A DNA stretch of 12,563 bases from an uncultured bacterium (lineage in GTDB: Bacteria; Cyanobacteriota; Vampirovibrionia; Gastranaerophilales; Gastranaerophilaceae), in the NCBI GenBank assembly GCA_902772945.1, contig CACYCU010000095.1, forward strand, positions 1 through 12,563, read 5' to 3'. Positions 6,003 to 12,563 of this stretch are shown here, piece by piece. Below the pieces are notes generated by a model. The model was given only the letters and a program-made list of their open reading frames with translations. It was not told where the DNA came from and made no database searches. Numbering within the stretch: the first letter of the stretch is position 1; each line of letters opens with the position of its first letter. The position numbers and the translations under genes were made by a program.

Positions 6003-9000
6003 ATGGAACAAGAAACTTTAATTTACATTGACGATAAAGAAAAATATGATGCCAGCGCAGCTGCAAATTTTTACACTAATTCTAACACCAAAAACAGAGC
6101 ATATATAAATATTTTGGGTGTAGAATTATTAGAAAAATACCTTGAATCAGAAAATATCAAAACATCTGATACAAAAAATCTGCATTCTATAAAAAAGATT
6201 TTGGAAGAAACTGATATATCAGATATTATGTTTGACAACGTTCATATCGACGTCAGAGTTGTCTATGATGAAAAAGCTATTTTTATTCCAAAATCACATT
6301 TCGAATATAATATTACCCCCGACATATATGTTGTATTACTTTTAGAAAAAGATTTTTCTCATGTCAAATTTTTAGGTTTCTTTGAACCAAGATTAATAAA
6401 TAAAAATAACGCAAATGACAAATATTACTTTATTGAAAAAGAAAAGTTATCATCCCCGCTTGATTTCATTGAATATATAAAAAATCATAAAAACGAAATA
6501 GAAAAAGTCATTCCGGATAATGAAATTGAAAACTCTCAAGAAATTATCATCTCCATGACAGATAATGATGTTTCTGAAAACGATAAAAAACATCTCTTAG
6601 AACAGTTATCAAAAAGCTCTAAGTTAAGAGAGTTGTTTATTGAATATGAGAATTTTGAAACATTATCTTATAAAGCAATGCGCGATCCTTCAATAGAAAA
6701 GTATAAAATTGCAAATGATGTTACACCTATAGATGAATTTGAAGTTTTTGACAATAACGATTCTGCTAATGATGAAATTTTTGAATCAATTGAAGATGAT
6801 TTGAATGTTGAACCTTTGGATAATATGGAAGATTTTTCGGAAATTGCAGATGATGAAATTATTGACAATTTGGAAAATTCAATTAATGAAAACTCAATCG
6901 ATGACAGTTTAATTGATAATTCTATTGATGAAAATACCATCGATGAAAATTCTTCCGGAGAATCCATAGGTATTGCAGGTGGAGCAGTTGCAGGAGCAAT
7001 AGCCGGAGGTGCAATCGCTGCAGGTCTTGGTGCAGGAGAAACTCTTGCCGCTGCGGATACTGCTTTGGAAGGAATTAATCTTGTGGAAAACGGAATTAAT
7101 ATGGTTGATGAAATGATTAATTCCAAAGAAATTTCACCTGTAGAAAATATTGATGATACACAAATTGAACCTTTGAATGACAATGCAGAAATTATTAATA
7201 AAATAGACATAGATGAACAATTAGAAAATCAAGAAATTTTAACTGAGAATTTATTAGAAGAGAAAAACTTTGACAAAATTGAATTGAATGAATTAGATGA
7301 AAAACAAGCAGAAGACTTGGAAGAAAAAATCCAACTCAATGATGATATTTTCGAATCGGATAACAAACAAGATAATTTGATTTCTCTTGATAGCGTTGAT
7401 GTTGGTGAAAATAGTGATTCTGATTCTGATGATGAAGATAACGCTATAACACTTGAAGATATAGATAATATGGACGATTTAGAAAACTCTGACAGCACGG
7501 AAGGTTTTCTTGATTTAGATGATGAAGAATTAGAAATCGAAGATATTGATAATTTGAATGAAGAAGATGAAGTTTATGAAAAAGAAACTTTAGATATTGG
7601 ACAAATTAACGAAACAGATATTGAAACAAAACCGGAAGAATATGAGGTTGAAACTGATATCTCTTTAGATAATGTTATTACTGAAGAAAGTTCTACCGAA
7701 GAAAAACAAGAATTAATTAATGATGATATCAACACCGAAGATATTATTGAAGAAAATCTTCCTGAAGATACAATTATTGAAGATAATATCGTTGAAGAAA
7801 TTTCAGAAGATGCAACTTTAGATGATACAGTTGCAGAAGAACTTCCGAATAATGTAATTGATAATATAGATAATCTGGAAGAAGTTCCTCAATATGATAA
7901 TATCGTTGAAGAAATTTCGGAAAATGAAATACTTGAAAATTCTGCTATAGAAGAAATATCCGAAGACAATATTGAAGAAAATATCGATTTAATTGAAGAT
8001 AGCACAGAAGAACTTCCTGAAAATACAGTTATTGAAGACTATCAGGAAGAAAATGCTTCAGAAGATGATAATATAGAAAGTCTTGAAGAAATTTCTAAAA
8101 ATATTGAGAATAACACCATAGAAGAAATTTCTGAAGATTTGATTCTTGATGATGCCGTTACAGAAGAAATTTCTGATGATTTGTCACTTGAAGACAATAT
8201 ATTAGAAGAAATTCCTGAAAATATTGAAAATAATGTTGCAGAAGAAATTACTGAAACTACGGAAGATGAGCTGCCTACTAATTTTGAAGGAAGTAACGAA
8301 TCTTTCGGTAAAAATCTATTAGAAAATCTTTCTGCAGAAGAAAATGACAATATCTTGATTGAAGAAGAACAAATTGCAGAAGAAGATTTTGGTTCTGTAG
8401 ATAACGAAATTAATGACCAAGAAGATGTTTCAACAGAAAGTGATAACGAACCTAATGAAGAAATATCTGCTGTTGAAAACATTATTGAACAAGCTGATAT
8501 AACAGAAAATATTAACGCTAATTTAAGCAATGATGATATGCTCTTACAAATTGATAATGTTCTAAATTCATCTGTTGAAGCTCAATCCGATGAAATCATC
8601 GATTATAACCAAAATGTTGAGACCACAGAGTCTGTTGCTCCACCAAATGATTATATAGAAAATCTTATGAATAACAACGAAACTCCGATTGAAGAAGATG
8701 AAAACAAGTTAAATGTTTTGTATAACGAAGAAGAAGTTCAAACAAATAATGAAATAGATAATTTAGAAAATATAGAACCGGTAATGACGGAACAAAACAA
8801 GCCTCAACAACCGAATAAAAAACTTATACTTCTTGTTGGTGCTCTTGTTGCCGTAATTGCTGCAGGTTCAACAATGTTATTATTAAAACCCAAAGAAGAT
8901 AATAATGCCGAACTTGAACCGCTTCCAAACAGGACAGAAGTGGTAGAAAATAATACTACAGACAACTCTACTGAAAATATTCTTGAAACAAACGCTCCGG

Positions 9001-9431
9001 AAGTAAAACCGGTAGCTGAAAGCAATGTAAACAAACAAACTGCTGTTCAAGAACTAAAAAATACTCAGCCAAAACGCACATCTACAGCATATATGTCCGT
9101 AAGCAAAGTCGTTTGGGATGTACCCGATAACCTTTCTTACAGCACCAGAATGCAAAATTATTTAAGAACAGCAGGCAAAAGTATAAAACTGACACTTTCA
9201 ACAGACTTGCTCTTGGCAACAGAATATGCATATACCAATCATGTTAAAATTAACATGGTTATTGGTTCTGACGGTTCTGTAAAATCTTCTGCAGTTTCCC
9301 AAAGCAGCGGTTCTTCGCAGATTGATAAAATTGTGTTACAATCTGTTAAAGAAACTCTTAACGTTATAAAACCGCCCAGCGAAGACGTTAAAGGCAAAGA
9401 TTTCAATTTGAATCTTATCATATACTTTTAA
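6003..9431 (+). CDS. DUF1822-like / acidic repeat / TonB-like C-terminal domain membrane protein
   Basis: This 1142-residue protein has no signal peptide. Residues about 15-170 resemble the cyanobacterial DUF1822 domain (RAYINILGVELLEKYLE at 32-48, then DVRVVYDEKAIFIPKS, DIYVVLLLEKD and VKFLGFFEPRLI). A glycine-zipper-like Gly/Ala stretch lies at 323-345. A very long Glu/Asp/Asn/Ile-rich, low-complexity region (about 235-930) carries degenerate EEISED-type repeats. One strong transmembrane helix is at 941-961, flanked by Lys. The C-terminus (about 1031-1142) looks like a TonB C-terminal domain: VKINMVIGSDGSVKSSAV, then SSGSSQIDKIVLQSV. The simplest topology is a 940-residue cytoplasmic part and a periplasmic TonB-like domain. 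It is followed by a sigma factor gene 34 bases downstream, so a receptor or anti-sigma role is plausible. TonB-like call is fairly firm, DUF1822 call moderate, function inferred. Confidence 0.85.
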   Translation: MEQETLIYIDDKEKYDASAAANFYTNSNTKNRAYINILGVELLEKYLESENIKTSDTKNLHSIKKILEETDISDIMFDNVHIDVRVVYDEKAIFIPKSHFEYNITPDIYVVLLLEKDFSHVKFLGFFEPRLINKNNANDKYYFIEKEKLSSPLDFIEYIKNHKNEIEKVIPDNEIENSQEIIISMTDNDVSENDKKHLLEQLSKSSKLRELFIEYENFETLSYKAMRDPSIEKYKIANDVTPIDEFEVFDNNDSANDEIFESIEDDLNVEPLDNMEDFSEIADDEIIDNLENSINENSIDDSLIDNSIDENTIDENSSGESIGIAGGAVAGAIAGGAIAAGLGAGETLAAADTALEGINLVENGINMVDEMINSKEISPVENIDDTQIEPLNDNAEIINKIDIDEQLENQEILTENLLEEKNFDKIELNELDEKQAEDLEEKIQLNDDIFESDNKQDNLISLDSVDVGENSDSDSDDEDNAITLEDIDNMDDLENSDSTEGFLDLDDEELEIEDIDNLNEEDEVYEKETLDIGQINETDIETKPEEYEVETDISLDNVITEESSTEEKQELINDDINTEDIIEENLPEDTIIEDNIVEEISEDATLDDTVAEELPNNVIDNIDNLEEVPQYDNIVEEISENEILENSAIEEISEDNIEENIDLIEDSTEELPENTVIEDYQEENASEDDNIESLEEISKNIENNTIEEISEDLILDDAVTEEISDDLSLEDNILEEIPENIENNVAEEITETTEDELPTNFEGSNESFGKNLLENLSAEENDNILIEEEQIAEEDFGSVDNEINDQEDVSTESDNEPNEEISAVENIIEQADITENINANLSNDDMLLQIDNVLNSSVEAQSDEIIDYNQNVETTESVAPPNDYIENLMNNNETPIEEDENKLNVLYNEEEVQTNNEIDNLENIEPVMTEQNKPQQPNKKLILLVGALVAVIAAGSTMLLLKPKEDNNAELEPLPNRTEVVENNTTDNSTENILETNAPEVKPVAESNVNKQTAVQELKNTQPKRTSTAYMSVSKVVWDVPDNLSYSTRMQNYLRTAGKSIKLTLSTDLLLATEYAYTNHVKINMVIGSDGSVKSSAVSQSSGSSQIDKIVLQSVKETLNVIKPPSEDVKGKDFNLNLIIYF
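6969..7037 (+). other. Glycine-zipper-like hydrophobic segment within the 1142-residue protein
   Basis: It encodes residues 323-345, a 23-residue run made only of Gly, Ala, Ile, Val and Leu with GxxxG-like spacing (GGAVAGAIAGGAIAAGLGAG). Acidic sequence surrounds it. It is long enough to cross a membrane, or could be a helix-packing or self-association element. Confidence 0.7.
7747..8280 (+). repeat. Degenerate acidic protein repeats (EEISED type)
   Basis: Between about residues 582 and 759 of the 1142-residue protein the motif EE[IL][SP][ED] recurs more than ten times at irregular spacings of about 11-25 residues, separated by Asp/Asn/Ile-rich linkers. At DNA level a 23-base sequence coding DNIVEEIS occurs exactly twice, at 7782-7804 and 7896-7918, 114 bases (38 codons) apart and in frame, which suggests growth by internal duplication. 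The region is predicted to be extended or disordered and very negatively charged. Confidence 0.75.
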
Positions 9432-9443
9432 TTATGATATAAT
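9415..9443 (+). promoter_or_regulatory. Internal promoter ahead of the sigma factor gene
   Basis: TTATCA at 9415-9420 (four of six consensus -35 bases), a 17-base spacer and a perfect TATAAT at 9438-9443, with TG one base before it (extended -10). The site overlaps the last codons and stop of the upstream gene. Transcription would begin near 9450, so the sigma factor and ATPase could be expressed without the TonB-like protein. Confidence 0.55.
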
Positions 9444-9465
9444 GTGATAAGAATAGGGAAAACTC

Positions 9466-10020
9466 GTGGAATTAGAGCAGGACAAAATTAATTTAATAGA
9501 AAAAATAATCAAAAGTGACAGAAAGTTCGCTAATAATGAAGATTTGTATGACGATTTCTTCAACGAAACCTGCAAACGTTCCTTATTGATTGTTAAAACA
9601 GTCAGTTCAGATGCAACTTTGGAAGCATATTTAAGAAAAATTGCAACTACTGCTATCTTAAATGTTCTTAAAAGCGAAGGTCGTTTAAGAAGGACTCAAA
9701 GCGGTTTTATTCCGACAAAAAATGTTTCTTTAGAAACAGAAACTGATTACTCCAATACAATCATAAACTATGAACCGGTCGATATTCAGGATACTCCTGA
9801 AGATGTTATACTCAAAAAAGATATCCTGCAAAATATTTCAGATGCTGTATATGAAATTGATAAAATTCAACCTGAAAAAAATTATTTAAAACTATACTAT
9901 CTCAGATATGAACACGGATTAACTCAAAAAGAAATCGCTCAAGAATTAAATTTGTCCCAATCAGAAGTTTCCAAAAGACTATTCAAATTGATGGGTGAAG
10001 TAAAACAGGCTATACAATGA
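9466..10020 (+). CDS. Small sigma-70 family (ECF-like) RNA polymerase sigma factor
   Basis: This 184-residue protein probably directs RNA polymerase to a specific promoter set. Its C-terminal sigma region 4 is clear: LKLYYLRYEHGLTQKEIAQELNLSQSEVSKRLFKLMGEV (about 141-179), with the helix-turn-helix at about 152-172. Upstream, YDDFFNETCKRSLLIVK and LEAYLRKIATTAILNVLKSEGRLRR (52-76) fit a divergent region 2, and a polar linker (77-120) joins them. The length matches ECF or group 3 factors. The start is GTG at 9466, with AGGGA at 9454-9458 as ribosome site. Its stop codon overlaps the next gene's start in ATGA. From memory, DUF1822 genes and small sigma-factor genes are also neighbours in Cyanobacteria, which would support a conserved pairing. 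Region 4 alone could also belong to a non-sigma regulator, but the region 2-like helix argues for a sigma factor. Confidence 0.82.
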   Translation: MELEQDKINLIEKIIKSDRKFANNEDLYDDFFNETCKRSLLIVKTVSSDATLEAYLRKIATTAILNVLKSEGRLRRTQSGFIPTKNVSLETETDYSNTIINYEPVDIQDTPEDVILKKDILQNISDAVYEIDKIQPEKNYLKLYYLRYEHGLTQKEIAQELNLSQSEVSKRLFKLMGEVKQAIQ

Positions 10021-12563
10021 TTTGTCCTATTTGTAAAAAAACAATTCCCGACAATACATTAAAGTGTCCTTATTGCAAATCAAGGACTGGTTTGATATGC
10101 AAAAATTGTAATACAATAAACACACTTTTTGACTACAAATGTAAAAAATGCGGCGCAGAAATTTTAAAGCTTTGCCCTAATTGCAGCAGCGTTAATTTTC
10201 CAAACACAGACAAATGCAGAAAGTGTGGATATTCTTTTCAAAAACCCATTATAACCGAAGAAGTTTCACTTGAATATTGTGCAAATACAGTTTCACAAAA
10301 GAGTGCAAAAGAAATCCTTGTAAAAGGGATATCTTCTCCTGATAAAAAAATATTTTCACTTAGCGGTGCAAAAGGAAGCGGAAAAAGTTTGGTTTTAAAA
10401 TCCGTGATGTCTGAATTAAAAGATTTTGCTTGGTTATACGGCAAATGCACCCCGATAACCCAAATTACTCCCGGCGGCGTAATTCAGGATATTTTGTTGA
10501 ATCTGTTTAATTTACCAAATTTTTGTTTAAATAATTTACAGTTCAAAAAAGATGCTTCAAAATTTTTTAAAAACGAGTTTCCGGAGCTTAGCAATAATGA
10601 AGTTTTTGATGTTTTGAATTTTCTATACCCCACAAATGAAGGAACTTTTGAAGAAATTGTTGCAGGCAAAAATCGCACATTTGAATTTTTAAACAAAGTC
10701 TTTGACAAAATTATATTCACAGGAAAATATGTTCTTGTAATAGATAATTTTGATTTTATAGACGGTTTTTCTTATGAATTTATCAGCCGTTATATCAAAA
10801 AAGAAAAAATCTGGAGAAATCTAAAATTTTTGCTGCTATATAATGAACCAAAACCTGCAAAAGGATATTTCTATTTTCCGACTAAAAATGATGACAATTT
10901 TTATCTTGATATTTCAGTAGCTCCTTTAGAATATAAACAAATGAGCGCATTGGTGGAACAAAAATCTAAAAAAATTAAAGATTTTCCGACTCTGTCTACT
11001 GCAGAACTACAAGAAATATATAAAATAAGTTCAGGAAATCCATCATATATTAATCATGCTCTTTGCTTAAAGAATGACTGTTCTTTATGCGAGCAACAAT
11101 TTGAACTCAGCACAACTTTCAAAGGTGTTTTGGAACACAGACTTGCTCTGCTTTCTCACTTGAATCCGGAGGCATATAATGTTCTTTTGGGTTCTGCTAT
11201 TATAGGTGACAAGATTAATGTAAATTTGGTTAAAGAAATTTTTGAAATTGATAACAAATCTTTTAAGGAAATTCTTATTTATTTAAAAAATATGGATTAT
11301 ATAAATCCTGTGAATGAGATATATTGTGAATTTACATCTCAGCTTTTGTGGGAAACCATATTAAAATCAGCAAGTAGTGATGACAATTACATAAATATCA
11401 ATAAACAAATATTCAAACATTTAACGGACTTCACCTTAAATTCTCACGCAATTTTAGGTATAATTGCACAAAACCTTAAACAGCCAGAACTGGCATTAGA
11501 AAAAAAAAAAAAAAATACCCGATTAGCATCATATATAGGAGATTTAAATTTGTATGCAATTTCACAAAAACAATCTCTTGCATTGATTAATGAATTTGAT
11601 GAAAATGAAACTTTAAAAATCAGATACAATATTTCGGAACGATTGGGAAAATTGCTTTCAAATTCAAATCCGAAAGAAGCTATGGAATATCTTCCTGATG
11701 CAATTTCAAACGCTCAAGCAATCGGCGACAGTCCTAGAGAAATTGAACTTCTTGCATATTTGGCTTCCTGCTGTCGAAAAACAGGAAACTATTTTGGTGA
11801 AGTTGAATGTGTAGATTCTGTTTTAGAAAAAGTTAAACCCGAAAACACCGTAGATATTGCTTTGTTAAAATCTACTAAATTAAATGCCCTTTTGAATATA
11901 GGTAATTGCGGTCAAATTATCAATATGATTGATAATGAAATAATGCCTGTTTTGGATCAATTTTTCAGCAAAAAAAGCTCAATTCACGACCCGAGAGCTC
12001 CTTTTATGTATGATACTTGGCTGAAAACTTATCTGACACTTGCAAATGCACTCGTTATGCAAGGGAACGACAGATCTTTTGAAATTTTGACAATTTTATT
12101 TGACATTATTGAAAGAAATAAAATTCAAGACGAATTATTTATTTGCAAATGTAAACTTACATTGGCATTTGCAAACACCATGAAAGGAAATTATCAAGCA
12201 TCCGAACAAATGCTTGAAGAAGTTTTGAAACTCTATAGAGAAAATACAATGGATAATGAAACTATTATCCGTTGGAATTTTATAAATATCATTAACAACT
12301 TCTTTAGAAAAAAATACTATAATATGCAGGAAGACTTGTTCCAAATTGTTACTTTTGCAAACAACAACGGCGATAATTTCACCAAAAATATCTTAAAAAC
12401 TCTACTTGGCAAAATTTTCAAAGATAATAACAATTCTAAACACGCTTTGGATATTTATAATGACCAGATTGCCTATTTTGCAAAAGAAAAAATGGCACTT
12501 GGTGCATTGCTGACTTGGTTTTTAATAGCTGATACAACTTTGGATGTTGAAGGTCCTCAAAAC
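10017..12563 (+). CDS. Triple zinc-ribbon, STAND-type ATPase with C-terminal helical repeats (3' end outside window)
   Basis: The frame is open from ATG at 10017 to the window end (849 codons). Three zinc ribbons repeat every 25 residues: Cys3/6/17/20, Cys28/31/42/45 and Cys53/56/67/70. A P-loop ATPase of the AAA_16/STAND kind follows: Walker A GAKGSGKS at 117-124, Walker B-like YVLVIDNFDFID at about 238-249, and a sensor-like strand LKFLLLYNEP at about 269-278. A helical or winged-helix part (EHRLALLSHLNPEAYNVLLGSAIIG, about 373-397) resembles that after the NTPase in MalT-like and cyclase-linked STAND proteins. From about 500 onward the sequence is alpha-helical with TPR-like segments (AMEYLPDAISNAQAIGD, MKGNYQASEQMLEEVLKLY). 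No membrane helix is seen. The start overlaps the sigma gene stop, so the two are translationally coupled. Likely a nucleotide-switched regulator; partner and signal unknown. A 16-A run interrupts the gene in frame. Confidence 0.85.
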   Translation, partial: MICPICKKTIPDNTLKCPYCKSRTGLICKNCNTINTLFDYKCKKCGAEILKLCPNCSSVNFPNTDKCRKCGYSFQKPIITEEVSLEYCANTVSQKSAKEILVKGISSPDKKIFSLSGAKGSGKSLVLKSVMSELKDFAWLYGKCTPITQITPGGVIQDILLNLFNLPNFCLNNLQFKKDASKFFKNEFPELSNNEVFDVLNFLYPTNEGTFEEIVAGKNRTFEFLNKVFDKIIFTGKYVLVIDNFDFIDGFSYEFISRYIKKEKIWRNLKFLLLYNEPKPAKGYFYFPTKNDDNFYLDISVAPLEYKQMSALVEQKSKKIKDFPTLSTAELQEIYKISSGNPSYINHALCLKNDCSLCEQQFELSTTFKGVLEHRLALLSHLNPEAYNVLLGSAIIGDKINVNLVKEIFEIDNKSFKEILIYLKNMDYINPVNEIYCEFTSQLLWETILKSASSDDNYININKQIFKHLTDFTLNSHAILGIIAQNLKQPELALEKKKKNTRLASYIGDLNLYAISQKQSLALINEFDENETLKIRYNISERLGKLLSNSNPKEAMEYLPDAISNAQAIGDSPREIELLAYLASCCRKTGNYFGEVECVDSVLEKVKPENTVDIALLKSTKLNALLNIGNCGQIINMIDNEIMPVLDQFFSKKSSIHDPRAPFMYDTWLKTYLTLANALVMQGNDRSFEILTILFDIIERNKIQDELFICKCKLTLAFANTMKGNYQASEQMLEEVLKLYRENTMDNETIIRWNFINIINNFFRKKYYNMQEDLFQIVTFANNNGDNFTKNILKTLLGKIFKDNNNSKHALDIYNDQIAYFAKEKMALGALLTWFLIADTTLDVEGPQN
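11500..11515 (+). repeat. Homopolymer run of 16 A inside the STAND ATPase gene
   Basis: This is the longest single-base run in the window. It codes the end of Glu495, Lys496-499 and the first bases of Asn500, and the frame continues on both sides. Loss of one A gives a TAG at 11524-11526 within four codons; gain of one A gives a TAA at 11588-11590 after 24 codons. Confidence 0.95.

Noticed and set aside
6668..7210. Open frame of 180 codons on the minus strand inside the acidic gene
   Set aside because: It is a Ser/Ile-rich mirror of the low-complexity Glu/Asp/Asn codons. No ribosome site or family-like motif supports it, and the plus-strand gene is clearly coding.
8042..8530. Open frame of 162 codons on the minus strand inside the acidic gene
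   Set aside because: Same cause: the repeated GAA/GAT codons read backwards as Ser/Phe/Ile codons, giving a long frame without coding evidence.
11500..11515. Frameshift pseudogene at the A-run
   Set aside because: The frame reads through without a stop from 10017 to 12563 and the protein remains helical and native-looking on both sides, so the gene is intact as given.

Overview
The window is AT-rich, densely coding bacterial DNA with tight gene spacing, many genes on both strands and strong AGGAGG-type ribosome binding sites at several starts. A DUF1822-like domain (a family I associate with Cyanobacteria) and a small protein starting with a NINFRG motif suggest a non-photosynthetic gut cyanobacterial relative (Vampirovibrionia/Gastranaerophilales, 'Melainabacteria'). 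This placement is an inference from protein patterns; no rRNA or marker gene is present to prove it.

Layout. (1) 1-809, plus: the 3' part of uvrC, which stops just after the catalytic domain and lacks the usual C-terminal helix-hairpin-helix domain. (2) 790-4329, minus: a compact four-gene operon read from a good sigma70-type promoter at 4348-4376. It encodes a MotA/ZorA-like membrane protein, a MotB/ZorB-like OmpA-domain protein, a UPF0210 (DUF711, PFL-like) protein and an unrecognised 184-residue protein. The genes overlap or nearly touch. (3) 4399-5484, plus: hemW, a radical SAM heme chaperone, divergent from the operon. (4) 5481-5849, minus: a small single-pass membrane protein whose stop codon overlaps the hemW stop. 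(5) 6003-12563, plus: a three-gene cluster running off the window. It encodes a 1142-residue protein (DUF1822-like head, very long acidic repeat region, one transmembrane helix, TonB-like C-terminal domain), a small sigma-70-type factor, and a triple zinc-ribbon/STAND-type ATPase/helical-repeat protein that overlaps the sigma gene by ATGA.

Two regions may be undescribed systems. The first is the plus-strand cluster: an envelope-spanning protein with a large cytoplasmic part, a sigma factor and a STAND ATPase in one transcription unit look like an envelope-to-transcription signalling module. The second is the minus-strand operon: a short ZorAB-like ion-driven motor pair without the known Zorya effectors (ZorC, ZorD, ZorE), linked instead to a UPF0210 enzyme-like protein and an orphan. 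Both functional readings are inference. No tRNA, rRNA, CRISPR array, insertion sequence or clear intrinsic terminator was seen, and no gene-free stretch exceeds 300 bases.
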